This document shows positions 34,258-44,116 of a DNA stretch of 64,000 bases, one piece after another. Under the pieces are notes generated by a model that worked only from the letters and a program-made list of their open reading frames with translations, was not told the DNA's origin and did not search any database. This DNA comes from Sporosarcina ureae (lineage in GTDB: Bacteria > Bacillota > Bacilli > Bacillales_A > Planococcaceae). Each line of letters begins with the position of its first letter. Within the stretch, counting starts at the first letter, position 1. A program made the translations under genes and the position numbers. The stretch spans positions 62,001 through 126,000 of the forward strand of contig NZ_JARIEA010000071.1 of the NCBI RefSeq assembly GCF_029267015.1, read 5' to 3'.

Positions 34258-36552
34258 TTATTTAACTGCAACTACGCCTAGCTTTTCACGTGCCTGTACA
34301 GTAGCGATTACCATGTTCTTCAATGCAGCAATTGTTTCCTCGCGCTTTCTAGTCTTCAAACCACAATCGGGATTAATCCAGAATTGGTTGGGCTCGAGGA
34401 CTTCAAGGCCTTTGTTGATAATCTCTGTCATCTCTTCAACAGCCGGAACACGTGGACTATGGATGTCGTAGACGCCTAAGCCGATTCCTTTGTCGTAGTG
34501 ATACTCATTGAAAGCTTCCACCAAGTCGCCGTGACTACGTGAAGTTTCAATTGAAATGACGTCTGCATCAAGTGCGCTGATCGCCTCAATAAAATCGTTG
34601 AAATCACAATAGCACATATGCGTGTGAATTTGCGTCGTATCTTTTACAGATGCAGTAGATACACGGAATGCATTGACTGCCCAATCTAAATAGTGTTTCC
34701 ATTCAGCTTTTTTCAATGGAAGACCTTCACGAAGTGCTGGCTCATCCACTTGAATCATGTGAATACCTGCCGCTTCAAGTGCTTCAACTTCCTTGCGTAA
34801 AGCAAGTGCAATTTGGTTTGTCACTTCTTCTCTTGACAAATCATCACGAACAAACGACCAATTTAAAATGGTGACAGGACCTGTAAGCATTCCTTTTACT
34901 TCGTGATCTGTGAGAGATTTTGCATAAACGGATTCTTCGACTGTCATCGGTTTAATGAATGCAACGTCTCCGAAGATGATTGGTGGCTTCACACAACGTG
35001 AACCGTAGGACTGAACCCAGGCTTTTTCAGTGAAGACAAAGCCATCTAGCTTTTCTCCGAAGTATTCAACCATGTCCGTCCGTTCGAACTCACCATGAAC
35101 TAACACATCTAGCCCTAGGTCTTCTTGAATATCAATCCATTCTTTAATTTCAGCATTTACGAAGTCTTTGTACTGTTGATCTGTAATTTCACCTTTTCTC
35201 CATTTATTACGTGTAGCGCGTACTTCTGGAGTTTGTGGGAAACTACCTATTGTAGTAGTTGGAAGCAGTGGCAATTGGAATTTTTCCTGCTGCTTCACTT
35301 TACGTGCCGCAAATAATGAACTTCGTTTACTGTCGGAAAGTAAACTTCCAGACGTTGCTTCACGCACTTCTTTATTGTTACGAGCGGGGAGTGCGTTAAA
35401 TGCGTTCAATGCTGCTTCGCTTTTTGCAAATTCGGAGGCGACTTTTTCCCTTCCGTGTAGTAAAGACGTTTGAATCGTTTTGATTTCTTCGATTTTCTCA
35501 TCAGCAAATGCTAAAGCATTCAATATTGTTGCATCAAGCTTCTGTTCAGAACGAGTCGTAACAGGTGAGTGAAGCAGACTACAAGATGGTTGAATCCACA
35601 AGTTATCAGTTGAAACGTGCTTCTGGATTGTTTCAGTCAATACTAGTTTATCCTCCAAATCTGACCGCCATACGTTGCGTCCGTCTACAATTCCGGCTGC
35701 AAGCACTTTGTTTTCAGGGAAACCGTATTGCGCCAAGTTCTGTAAGTTTTTCTCGCCTCCGTGGACAAAATCAAGTCCAATTCCTGCAACTGGTAATGCG
35801 CTAGTCTCTACATAATGTTCTACTGAATCAAAGTAAGTCTGCAAGAGAATATTTAGCCCATCGAGACTTTTCGTCAACTGTGAATATATTTCAGTGACAG
35901 TTTTCATTTCATCTGAGCTAATGGAGGTAGATAGAATTGGCTCATCGATTTGCACCCATTGCACACCTTCATCCTGTAGTTCCTGTAACACTTTTTGATA
36001 AAGTGGAATCAATTGCAAGATGATGGATGGTACGTCTTTGTCCGCGTATCCTTTAGATAATTTTAATAATGTATAGGGGCCAAGAAGAACGGGTTTACCT
36101 TCAATACCTAGTTCATTCTTTGCTTCACGATAGGCAGCAAGTGGCTTGTTTTCCGTCAACTCAAAACGCTGTCCCTCGTATTCAGGTACGATATAGTGAT
36201 AGTTCGTATTGAACCACTTGGTCATTTCAGAGGCAACTGCCTCGTCATTGCCGCGAGCCATTGAGAAGTAAGTGGAAGTGGAAACTTGTCCGCCTTTCCA
36301 GTTATAGCGTGAAGGTATGATGCCGAACATTGCGGATGTATCTAGTACGCGATCATACAATGTGAAATCACCCACGGCAATTAAGTCCACGCCTGCCTCT
36401 TGTTGCTTTTTTAAGTTGGCCAATCGAATCTCTTTCGTTGTTTGAAGAAGCTCGTCTTCTGAGATCTTGTTCGACCAAAATGCCTCGAGTGCACGTTTCC
36501 ATTCACGATTTTCACCTATAACAGGATAGCCTGTGATACTACTTTTAACCAT
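34258..36552 (-). CDS. metE: cobalamin-independent methionine synthase
   Basis: Transfers a methyl group from methyltetrahydropteroyl-triglutamate to homocysteine. 764 residues as two barrels. The C-terminal catalytic half begins near LPLLPTTTIGSFPQTPEVR (about residue 430). Zinc ligands appear in IHTHMCYCDFND and in WINPDCGLKTRK, and QVDEPALREGLPL is also typical. ATG has an AAGGGGG site. Its leader carries a cobalamin riboswitch and a terminator, so it should be turned off when B12 is available. Confidence 0.96.
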   Translation of the reverse strand: MVKSSITGYPVIGENREWKRALEAFWSNKISEDELLQTTKEIRLANLKKQQEAGVDLIAVGDFTLYDRVLDTSAMFGIIPSRYNWKGGQVSTSTYFSMARGNDEAVASEMTKWFNTNYHYIVPEYEGQRFELTENKPLAAYREAKNELGIEGKPVLLGPYTLLKLSKGYADKDVPSIILQLIPLYQKVLQELQDEGVQWVQIDEPILSTSISSDEMKTVTEIYSQLTKSLDGLNILLQTYFDSVEHYVETSALPVAGIGLDFVHGGEKNLQNLAQYGFPENKVLAAGIVDGRNVWRSDLEDKLVLTETIQKHVSTDNLWIQPSCSLLHSPVTTRSEQKLDATILNALAFADEKIEEIKTIQTSLLHGREKVASEFAKSEAALNAFNALPARNNKEVREATSGSLLSDSKRSSLFAARKVKQQEKFQLPLLPTTTIGSFPQTPEVRATRNKWRKGEITDQQYKDFVNAEIKEWIDIQEDLGLDVLVHGEFERTDMVEYFGEKLDGFVFTEKAWVQSYGSRCVKPPIIFGDVAFIKPMTVEESVYAKSLTDHEVKGMLTGPVTILNWSFVRDDLSREEVTNQIALALRKEVEALEAAGIHMIQVDEPALREGLPLKKAEWKHYLDWAVNAFRVSTASVKDTTQIHTHMCYCDFNDFIEAISALDADVISIETSRSHGDLVEAFNEYHYDKGIGLGVYDIHSPRVPAVEEMTEIINKGLEVLEPNQFWINPDCGLKTRKREETIAALKNMVIATVQAREKLGVVAVK

Positions 36553-36581
36553 TGATTATTCCCCCTTGAAATTTTTGTATT

Positions 36582-36607
36582 AAAAAAACATTTCTCGGGG
36601 AAATGTT
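36582..36607 (-). terminator. terminator in the metE leader (cobalamin riboswitch platform)
   Basis: On the minus strand AACATTTC, a 5-base loop and GAAATGTT are followed by seven T, about 30 bases before the metE start codon. Confidence 0.85.
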
Positions 36608-36699
36608 AGAAGATCGCGTATGTATAAAACACATGCATAAAAAAGCATATATTTATAGACTGCGTATGTCTAACACTTCCCTATTCACCGTAGGATTAA

Positions 36700-36822
36700 G
36701 CGTTGTGAAAAATAGGCAGGTGTCTGGCTGGACGCTGGGCGTCTTCACAGTGGCGGGACCGCTCCAAGAAAGGATTCCCTATTAAGAAATGAAAGGTTTT
36801 TCATTTCACCCATTTTTCAAAC
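36700..36822 (-). ncRNA. cobalamin (B12) riboswitch upstream of metE
   Basis: Read on the minus strand, the core GGAGCGGTCCCGCCACTGTGA and the B12-box AGCCAGACACCTGCC are present. An outer P1 helix is formed by TGAAAAAT and ATTTTTCA. These are the defining conserved parts of the AdoCbl aptamer. With the terminator at 36582-36607 it should stop metE transcription when cobalamin is bound. Confidence 0.93.
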
Positions 36823-37016
36823 TATTCAATTCAGATGATTGTCTTTAAAGCTATCATATGGAAAAACAGGTGTCAACTTGCTATCTATATTTAATGATTA
36901 CTACTTATAGAACAATTATTGAGTAGAAAGATAGGGGCGAGAGGAGGGAAGACTTCTCTACATAAACTGTTATATAACTGTTGTAGATGATTACAATCAC
37001 GTCTGCTTTATCGAGA

Positions 37017-37067
37017 TGTGAAAATTTTCACAATTCAGTTGAAAGTTAACTAGACTTTAGGTATGAT
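37017..37067 (+). promoter_or_regulatory. promoter and adjoining palindrome of malate synthase G
   Basis: TTGAAA (37039-37044), a 17-base spacer and TATGAT (37062-37067) form a sigma-A promoter. Just upstream lies a perfect 16-bp palindrome, TGTGAAAATTTTCACA (37017-37032), a likely regulator site. A further hairpin, GCTAATT/AATTAGC (37114-37130), lies in the long leader. The rest of 36823-37231 shows no gene. Confidence 0.55.
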
Positions 37068-37231
37068 ATGTACTAACACGTCTTCAAATGAAGAAATTGA
37101 TCATCTTTTATGTGCTAATTTTTAATTAGCAGGCTATGGGGTATTGCTGAATAATCGATGATAATTAGTGTTCATCGCTACATGTTATACAACAGAGTGG
37201 CGCAAAAAATATTAAGGGGTGGCTTTTTTCC

Positions 37232-39421
37232 ATGACAAATTATGAAAAAGTAGGTAAACTGCAAGTCGCGACAGAACTGTATAACTTCGTAAACGAAGAT
37301 GTTCTACCAGGCTTAGAAATCCAAAAAGATCAATTTTGGGCAAACTTTGATTCGCTCATTCATGAACTTGCTCCTGAAAACAAAGCGCTATTAGAAAAAC
37401 GTGATGAATTGCAAAAGACTATTAGCGAATGGCACCAAAATAATAAAGGCGAAATTGATTTCGCTAAATATAAAGAGTTTTTACAAGAGATTGGCTATTT
37501 AGAGCCAGTTCCTGAAGACTTTAAAGTAACAACAGCTAACGTTGACAATGAAGTCGCAAACCAAGCAGGCTCACAATTGGTAGTTCCAATTGATAACGCT
37601 CGTTATGCTTTAAATGCAGCCAATGCTAGGTGGGGAAGTCTATACGATGCACTTTACGGATCGGATGTAATTAGTGATGAAGCGGGTGCTGAAGCTGGTG
37701 TTCAATACAATCCGATTCGTGGACAAAAGGTTATCGATTTTGCGAAGAATTTATTAGATCAAGCGGCGCCTTTAGCTGAGGGTTCTCATGCAGAGGTAAC
37801 AGCTTATAAAATTGTAGAAGGTAAACTTCAAGTGACGCTTGAAAGCGGTAACACGGTTCTATTACAAGATGAGTCCAAGTTTGTTGGATATAATGGCAGA
37901 GAAGACGAGCCTACTGCTATATTGTTAGTGAATAATGGATTGCATATCGAAATCGCAATCGACAAAAATAATCCAATCGGTAAAAGTGATAAAGCTGGTG
38001 TGAAAGATCTAGTACTTGAAGCGGCACTTTCTACGTTGATGGACTGTGAAGACTCGATTGCTGCAGTGGACGCCGAAGATAAAGTTGGCGTATACCGTAA
38101 CTGGCTTGGTCTAATGAAGGGTGACTTGGAATCTACATTCAAGCGTGGTAGTAAAACAGTTACAAGGAAACTAAATGCTGATCGTACGTATACTGGTGGT
38201 GATGGCAAGCAGTTGACACTGCGTGGTCGTTCATTGATGTTCGTACGTAATGTAGGTCACTTAATGACTAACAATGCGATCCTAGATGAAAATGGCAATG
38301 AAGTACCGGAGGGTATCTTGGACGGTGTTCTTACATCTTTGATTGCTACGCATAACTTTAAAGAAAACGCAGAGTTTAAAAACTCACTTCATAATTCTAT
38401 TTACATCGTAAAGCCGAAAATGCATAGTCCAGCTGAGGCGGCCTTTGCAAACAAACTATTTGATCGTATTGAAGATCTACTAGGTGTTGAACGCAATACG
38501 ATTAAAATTGGGGTTATGGATGAAGAGCGCAGAATGTCACTGAATCTGAAATCTGCAATTAATGAAGTAAAAGAGCGTATTGCATTTATCAATACTGGAT
38601 TCCTTGACCGTACAGGTGACGAAATTCATACATCTATGGAAGCGGGGCCAGTCATTCGCAAAGCAGATATGAAGACATCTAAGTGGCTATCTTCATATGA
38701 AGCTGCAAACGTGGCAGTCGGAATTGGAGCGGGTCTACCAGGTCACGCGCAAATAGGTAAAGGAATGTGGGCTATGCCGGACCTAATGGCTGCAATGCTT
38801 GAACAGAAAATCGCTCATCCAAAAGCAGGAGCGAGCACTGCCTGGGTTCCGTCACCAACAGCTGCAATTTTGCATGCATTGCATTACCATGAAGTAAATG
38901 TTAAAGAAGTACAAGCTGGAATCGACAGTTCAATCGATTACCGCGATGGTATCCTTGATATTCCATTGGCGCCTAATGCAGATTGGTCTACTGAAGAAGT
39001 ACAATCGGAACTAGATAACAACGCACAAGGAATCCTAGGTTATGTAGTTCGCTGGATCGACCAAGGAGTAGGGTGTTCAACAGTTCCTGATATCAATGAT
39101 GTGGGATTAATGGAAGACCGTGCGACCTTACGTATTTCGAGTCAGCACATTGCAAACTGGTTACGTCATGGCGTTTGTACGAAAGAACAAGTAAAGGAAA
39201 CTTTGGAGCGGATGGCAAAAGTAGTAGATCAGCAAAACGCGGAAGATGAATTGTATCAACCGATGGCTCCGAATTATGATGATTCTATCGCGTTCCAGGC
39301 GGCATCCGACTTGATCTTTAAAGGGGCGGAACAACCGAGTGGATATACGGAGCCTATCTTGCATGCTCGACGTATTGAAGCTAAAGCGAAAGCAAAACAA
39401 AAAGCGACTGTACAAAACTAA
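37232..39421 (+). CDS. glcB: malate synthase G
   Basis: Condenses glyoxylate with acetyl-CoA to malate. 729 residues, the long monomeric G isoform. The central signature [27 protein letters not shown] and the following [23 protein letters not shown] are family hallmarks, and [15 protein letters not shown] is in the C-terminal part. ATG has an AAGGGGTGG site. It stands alone: no isocitrate lyase (aceA) or glycolate oxidase lies in the window, so the source of glyoxylate is unknown. Confidence 0.96.
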   Translation: MTNYEKVGKLQVATELYNFVNEDVLPGLEIQKDQFWANFDSLIHELAPENKALLEKRDELQKTISEWHQNNKGEIDFAKYKEFLQEIGYLEPVPEDFKVTTANVDNEVANQAGSQLVVPIDNARYALNAANARWGSLYDALYGSDVISDEAGAEAGVQYNPIRGQKVIDFAKNLLDQAAPLAEGSHAEVTAYKIVEGKLQVTLESGNTVLLQDESKFVGYNGREDEPTAILLVNNGLHIEIAIDKNNPIGKSDKAGVKDLVLEAALSTLMDCEDSIAAVDAEDKVGVYRNWLGLMKGDLESTFKRGSKTVTRKLNADRTYTGGDGKQLTLRGRSLMFVRNVGHLMTNNAILDENGNEVPEGILDGVLTSLIATHNFKENAEFKNSLHNSIYIVKPKMHSPAEAAFANKLFDRIEDLLGVERNTIKIGVMDEERRMSLNLKSAINEVKERIAFINTGFLDRTGDEIHTSMEAGPVIRKADMKTSKWLSSYEAANVAVGIGAGLPGHAQIGKGMWAMPDLMAAMLEQKIAHPKAGASTAWVPSPTAAILHALHYHEVNVKEVQAGIDSSIDYRDGILDIPLAPNADWSTEEVQSELDNNAQGILGYVVRWIDQGVGCSTVPDINDVGLMEDRATLRISSQHIANWLRHGVCTKEQVKETLERMAKVVDQQNAEDELYQPMAPNYDDSIAFQAASDLIFKGAEQPSGYTEPILHARRIEAKAKAKQKATVQN

Positions 39422-39433
39422 TAACCATTCCGA

Positions 39434-39471
39434 ACCGCCTCTCTTTCTCTAAAGAAAGAGAGGCGGTCTTT
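39434..39471 (+). terminator. terminator of malate synthase G
   Basis: A 15-bp stem ACCGCCTCTCTTTCT with AGAAAGAGAGGCGGT, followed by CTTTT. Confidence 0.9.
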
Positions 39472-39559
39472 TACGTAATTAAATAGAGGTGGATATTTTT
39501 CTAATAAATCTGTAAACATGCTATACTAGCAGGAATGTTGAAAAGGGGATGAATAAAAT

Positions 39560-40099
39560 ATGTTGCAAACCAATCAAACAGTTTTCGTATTAGTAGATGT
39601 TCAAGGAAAGCTCGCACAAATCGTCAATGGAAGTAAGGAATTGCATGATAACCTGGAAAAACTGATTAAAGGATTACACGTATTGGATGTTCCAATTCTA
39701 TGGCTAGAACAATACCCTGATGGTTTAGGGCCGACTACTGAATCGTTATCGAACTTGCTTGAAGGTCAGCAACCGATTGCGAAAATGACATTCAGCGCAA
39801 TGGGCAATGAAGAATTTGTTAATCAACTGGAGAAACTGGGAAGAAAGCAAGTATTAATTGCGGGAATAGAAACCCATATATGCGTCTATATGACAGCAGC
39901 TGATCTTGTAAAGCAGGGCTATGAAGTAGAAGTAGTCGTAGATGCTGTGACCTCCAGAACCGAAGCCAATAAAATGATTGGTTTGCAAAAGATGAAGCAT
40001 CTAGGAGTCTCAGGTACTTGTGTAGAAACCGCTTTATATGAGTTGCTTGGTGAGGCGGGGACAGATAAATTTAAACAAGTGTTAAAAGTAATTAAGTAA
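39560..40099 (+). CDS. isochorismatase-family cysteine hydrolase (YcaC-like)
   Basis: A 179-residue cytosolic hydrolase. The catalytic triad is visible as Asp in FVLVDVQGKL, Lys in PIAKMTFSAM and Cys in IAGIETHICVYMTA, with the cis-peptide region just before the Cys. The substrate is unknown; members include nicotinamidases and other amidases. ATG follows AAAGGGGATG. A TATACT -10 element lies about 45 bases upstream. Confidence 0.88.
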   Translation: MLQTNQTVFVLVDVQGKLAQIVNGSKELHDNLEKLIKGLHVLDVPILWLEQYPDGLGPTTESLSNLLEGQQPIAKMTFSAMGNEEFVNQLEKLGRKQVLIAGIETHICVYMTAADLVKQGYEVEVVVDAVTSRTEANKMIGLQKMKHLGVSGTCVETALYELLGEAGTDKFKQVLKVIK

Positions 40100-40111
40100 A
40101 TCAAAATAGAC

Positions 40112-40148
40112 AAAAGCGAAATGCCTATTTTCGGCATTTCGCTTTTTA
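40112..40148. terminator. bidirectional terminator
   Basis: AAAAGCGAAATGCC with GGCATTTCGCTTTT between convergent genes. Confidence 0.9.
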
Positions 40149-40706
40149 TTATTCCCATTGTTCTCGCTGTAAATCTTCCGCGATGAGTTGTAGATCATCA
40201 GCGGTTATAGACAATAACTCATAGTTGGTTGTCTCGGCTAGTTGTACCGCCATTTTTTTCAGGAATTTTGGTGAACCTTCATTTTCTTCATCATATAGAA
40301 GCAACAAAGCATCTGAATTTCGAAGTAGGAACTTATTCTTCTCGACAAATTGCCAAGGTGCTTCATAAGGTTTATTCGTCAGACTTACAGAATAATCGGC
40401 TAGTGCTATGATTTGCTCGTATGTTTCTTGTTTACGTTCATTCCAATTCGATTGCTGATCAAGAAATGGCGTAATGACCGCGTATTGTAATTGGGGATAG
40501 TCTTCCTGTAATTCCCACACGCATTCAATAATCCACGTTTCAACACCGAGCTGTCCACTGACTATAACCCATTCAAGACCTTGATCTAGAAGAGTTAATA
40601 ATTGATCCGTCAATGCTTTTTTGATGATAGGTATTCCTTGATGGTCTTCATTAAAAATTCCTAGTTCATGGGCTTTGTAACCGCTCACGAGTAGACGTTT
40701 AATCAT
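40149..40706 (-). CDS. ypsA: YpsA-family protein (DUF1273)
   Basis: A 185-residue protein of the SLOG-like YpsA family. The conserved N-terminus LLVSGYKAHELGIFNED and LEWVIVSGQLGVETWIIECVWELQEDYP are clear, and DALLLLYDEENEGSPKF is near the C-terminus. In Bacillus YpsA affects cell division. The start overlaps the stop of the acyl-CoA dehydrogenase gene (ATGA), so the two are co-translated. In Bacillus ypsA is normally beside gpsB, so this neighbour is unusual. Confidence 0.9.
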   Translation of the reverse strand: MIKRLLVSGYKAHELGIFNEDHQGIPIIKKALTDQLLTLLDQGLEWVIVSGQLGVETWIIECVWELQEDYPQLQYAVITPFLDQQSNWNERKQETYEQIIALADYSVSLTNKPYEAPWQFVEKNKFLLRNSDALLLLYDEENEGSPKFLKKMAVQLAETTNYELLSITADDLQLIAEDLQREQWE

Positions 40707-41860
40707 TGTTGACCACTTATTGCTGCTTGTGCAAGTTTTGTAATCGTCATATCATCCATCGGTGGATTGTGAAGACCAGCCCGTACATCGCGATAATGTC
40801 TCTGAAGAGGGTTCGATAATTCCAAACTCTTTGCACCTACAATACGCATCGCTAAGTTAACAATTTCAATTGCACTGTTTGTCACGATCGATTTCGCTAC
40901 TCCAAGCTCATTTTGTAAGTGAACCCGACGTGCAGAATCGTCGTAAATACCTGCTATATCATAAAGTAAGTGGCGTGCCTTAATCAGCTCTAAATCCATC
41001 TTTCCGATTTGCGTTTGAATATTGAATAGGGAAGCAATAGGTTCGTTGAGACTGTTTGGCTGATAAGTAGCCGCAAAGTGCACTGCATAATCACGAGCCG
41101 CCTGGGCAATTCCCATATAACATGCAGGAATATGTAGAAGCCAGCCATTTTGTTTAGTAGCGCGTGGCTCTTCATTTACTTCTACTAACTGTTCGTTTGT
41201 TGCTTGGACTTGATCTAGTACGAGCGTCTGGCTTTCTGTGCCGCGCATTGAAATCATATGCCAAGTATCTCTGATGGAAAGACCAGTCGTTTCACTTGGT
41301 AATAAAAAGAAACCTGTTTTTTGTTTTTCTTCAATCCAAACAGATACCAGGATATGAGTAAGGGCGGGTGCCATAGTTGTAAACGTCTTTTCTCCTGAAA
41401 TCACCCAACCATTTTCAGTGCGTACCGCGGTTGTTTGTGGACGGCCGCCACGAGTTGGACTCCCAGTCTGTGCTTCTGTAACCGAGCGATTAACAAGCGC
41501 GCCTTGTTGAATCGCTTCACTAAACTGTGCCAGTTGTTCTTCCGACCATTTACGGCTCTCGTACAGCTCACCAACGACTCCTTGATGCCAGCCGATTGCA
41601 AGAGCGGTAGCGCTATCGAAGCGAGCTATAGTTTCTTGGAAAAGTACCATGTCCGTCACTGTGCTACCCGCGCCTCCGAATTCTTTAGGTAGGGTAAGCG
41701 TCGTATAGCCCATTTCCACAAGTTTTTCTATATTCTCTTTTGGGAATTTTGAGAGCTGATCAGACCGTTCTGAAAAGCTGCTGAAAAACGGACCTGCCTC
41801 AGTCAATTCATTGACCCATCGGCGTTGAAAGTCCGTTGTGATAAAAAGTTCTGTCGACAC
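40703..41860 (-). CDS. acyl-CoA dehydrogenase family protein (YdbM-like)
   Basis: A 385-residue flavoprotein of the acyl-CoA dehydrogenase fold. The flavin/substrate region NRSVTEAQTGSPTRGG and GWVISGEKTFTTMAP, and the C-terminal LQRHYRDVRAGLHNPPMDD, are visible. The last pattern is common in the branch that includes YdbM and desulfurisation-type monooxygenases, so true beta-oxidation activity is not certain. Two GTG starts are possible; I prefer 41860 (10 bases after AGGA) over 41869. First gene of a two-gene operon with ypsA. Confidence 0.85.
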   Translation of the reverse strand: MSTELFITTDFQRRWVNELTEAGPFFSSFSERSDQLSKFPKENIEKLVEMGYTTLTLPKEFGGAGSTVTDMVLFQETIARFDSATALAIGWHQGVVGELYESRKWSEEQLAQFSEAIQQGALVNRSVTEAQTGSPTRGGRPQTTAVRTENGWVISGEKTFTTMAPALTHILVSVWIEEKQKTGFFLLPSETTGLSIRDTWHMISMRGTESQTLVLDQVQATNEQLVEVNEEPRATKQNGWLLHIPACYMGIAQAARDYAVHFAATYQPNSLNEPIASLFNIQTQIGKMDLELIKARHLLYDIAGIYDDSARRVHLQNELGVAKSIVTNSAIEIVNLAMRIVGAKSLELSNPLQRHYRDVRAGLHNPPMDDMTITKLAQAAISGQQ

Positions 41861-41973
41861 GAGTAACACGTCCTAACTACTTCAGTCTAATACTGCTTTT
41901 ATTTGTGTATTATTTTGTAAATATATGTAGAAATGAAAGATTACCTTGAGTGCTTCTCTCAAGAGTCATGAAA

Positions 41974-41989
41974 TTCTAGTATACTAGAA
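41974..41989. promoter_or_regulatory. perfect 16-bp palindrome upstream of the acyl-CoA dehydrogenase operon
   Basis: TTCTAGTATACTAGAA, with an inverted pair CTTGAG/CTCAAG just beside it (41945-41963). It lies about 115 bp upstream of the dehydrogenase start in a 520-bp divergent gap before the chemoreceptor. The remainder of the gap is AT-rich with no gene seen. Confidence 0.45.
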
Positions 41990-42381
41990 AAACAAAAAAA
42001 ATACCATTCTGACGAAAGAAAAAAGTTCGTGTCGTATGATGGAGAAAGGTTAGTGTATTTACGTTCTGTTCATCAACTTTTATTGCTGACGAATTCTTAC
42101 GTTTTTTAAAATTCGATTTTTAAAAACCGTTATAAAAAGCGTCTTTTAACTATATATTAATACCATAAAGTCACGATATGTATGTTGATCTTCAGTCTCG
42201 GAAAACTAAATACCTAGTAATGGCATAACTTTATAAAATATGAGTGAATATCATGTCAAAGGTTATGTTTTTAAGAATATTATGGTAAAGTATATACTGA
42301 AATAACTATGTTGATGTATAATAATAACTGGATATAAAGTTTTAAGTTGTACTGACAATTTAATAGAGGAGAATGGAAAAC

Positions 42382-44070
42382 ATGAAGTTTACAGTGGGTA
42401 AAAAGCTGTGGTTTGGTTTTATGAGTGTGGTTATCATCATGATTATTATCGGTGTTATCGGATTCCTGTCGCTAAAAAGTGTCAATGAAAAGTATTCGTT
42501 TTTAATTAATGATCGGATGCATAAAGTGATTTTATTAGAGCAACAGCAAAGTGATCAAAATAATTTAGCTAAAGATATTAGAGGATACATGTTATATGGC
42601 AATGAATCTTACATAAAAGAATTGGAAGAAACTCAATTACGTATAGAAGAACGCTTAACTGAATTAGGGAGAATTATATCAAACAACTCTATGCAGGAAG
42701 CTTTATCTTCTATTAAAGAAGCGAGTACTGAATACGATAAAGTACTTCTATCTATTATAGAAGAGAAACGTGCGGGGAATGATGAACAAGCACTTGCAAT
42801 TGGAACAAACGGGGCTGGTTATCAAGAGACAATTTCGGATAATATCAATCTAATAACTGAATATCAAAGACAACAGCAACAAGAGTTGGAAGAAGATGTA
42901 GCGAGCTATACAAAAAGTGCATTTTTATTGGCTGGTTCCTTAATCATATTCGGCATCATTGGTAGTATAATCATCACGATTGTGATCAGTCGTTTGATTA
43001 GCCGTCCAGTTGCGCGAATGACTTCAGCGCTTACTGAAGTATCGGCTGGAAACTTTGCGATAGATGAAGTGAAGATTAAAAACAATGATGAAATCGGTGA
43101 TATGTCTACTGCACTGAATGTAATGGTTATTGATTTGCGAGGGATCATCGATCGTGCGAAAAATTCAGCTTTGCAATTGGCAGCACAATCAGAAGAATTG
43201 TCCGCAAGTGCTGAAGAAAGTTTAGCAGCGTCTGAGATGGTAGCGGAAATTTCAGAAAAGAATTTGCAAACAAGTGAAGAGCAGGCAAACATTGTCAATC
43301 AATCTACCGTCTCGATGGGTGAAATGGTAACTGCAATTGATGTCATTACACAAGATAACGAAGAAATGCTGAATTCTTCTGAAGATGTGGCGCGATTGGT
43401 TAAGGAAGGTTCTGCACTCATGGGGGAAACAACCAATCAGATGACAAATATTAGTCAAAACATCGGGGACTCTATGACGACTATTAATAAAATGTCTAAG
43501 CACACCGAAAGTATCCGTGGTGTCACATCGATGATCGCAGCGATTGCTGAACAAACTAATTTACTTGCACTAAACGCGGCGATTGAAGCTGCGCGTGCAG
43601 GAGAACATGGTAAAGGTTTTGCTGTCGTAGCTGAGGAAGTACGGAATCTGGCGGAGCAGTCCAAGCAATCTACTCAAGAAATTGGCCGAATGATTGATAC
43701 AATCATTCACGATGTAGAAACGGTAGTAATGAGCACGGAGGAAGGCGGAAAGCGTGTAGCTGAAGGCCTAATATCCACAGAAAAAACAAATTCTATCTTC
43801 ATGGATATCGAGCATGCTACTTCAGACGTCAGTGAAAAGGTATCAACGGTATCTGCAGCGATTGAAGAAATTCGCGCGATGACCGATGAAGTGACAGAAG
43901 GAGCCAAACAAGTGGAAGAATTGGCTGTTCAGGCAGCGGCAGAAGCTCAGTCTACTAGCGCTGCAACAGAAGAACAGTTGGCGGCTAATGAGGAAATCAC
44001 TTCAAGCGCACAATCTTTGGCTCAACTTGCGGAACAACTTCAACATGATATGTCACGGTTTAAAGTCTAA
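42382..44070 (+). CDS. methyl-accepting chemotaxis protein with 4-helix-bundle sensor
   Basis: A 562-residue classic transmembrane receptor: TM1 (about 12-32), an external all-helical sensor of about 150 residues of the 4HB_MCP type, TM2 (about 182-205), HAMP ([32 protein letters not shown]), and a coiled-coil signalling domain with the hairpin tip [40 protein letters not shown]. Glu/Gln-rich adaptation segments are present. ATG at 42382 lies 10 bases after GAGGAG; the ATG at 42373 touches that site. Ligand unknown. Confidence 0.92.
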   Translation: MKFTVGKKLWFGFMSVVIIMIIIGVIGFLSLKSVNEKYSFLINDRMHKVILLEQQQSDQNNLAKDIRGYMLYGNESYIKELEETQLRIEERLTELGRIISNNSMQEALSSIKEASTEYDKVLLSIIEEKRAGNDEQALAIGTNGAGYQETISDNINLITEYQRQQQQELEEDVASYTKSAFLLAGSLIIFGIIGSIIITIVISRLISRPVARMTSALTEVSAGNFAIDEVKIKNNDEIGDMSTALNVMVIDLRGIIDRAKNSALQLAAQSEELSASAEESLAASEMVAEISEKNLQTSEEQANIVNQSTVSMGEMVTAIDVITQDNEEMLNSSEDVARLVKEGSALMGETTNQMTNISQNIGDSMTTINKMSKHTESIRGVTSMIAAIAEQTNLLALNAAIEAARAGEHGKGFAVVAEEVRNLAEQSKQSTQEIGRMIDTIIHDVETVVMSTEEGGKRVAEGLISTEKTNSIFMDIEHATSDVSEKVSTVSAAIEEIRAMTDEVTEGAKQVEELAVQAAAEAQSTSAATEEQLAANEEITSSAQSLAQLAEQLQHDMSRFKV

Positions 44071-44081
44071 TAAACAGAAAG

Positions 44082-44116
44082 GAGTTGATTGCAAATTATG
44101 CAATCAACTCTTTTTA
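44082..44116 (+). terminator. terminator of the chemoreceptor gene
   Basis: GAGTTGATTGCA with TGCAATCAACTC then TTTTT. It overlaps the 3' end of the convergent thpR gene. Confidence 0.85.

Noticed and set aside
36721..36780. Thought at first to be a third fragment of the dispersed repeat (shares the reverse complement of CCAGCGTCCAGC)
   Set aside because: On the minus strand this is the core and B12-box of a cobalamin riboswitch; the 12-base match is coincidental.
36603..36785. 60-codon plus-strand reading frame upstream of metE
   Set aside because: It lies over the cobalamin riboswitch and its terminator on the opposite strand, with no ribosome site.
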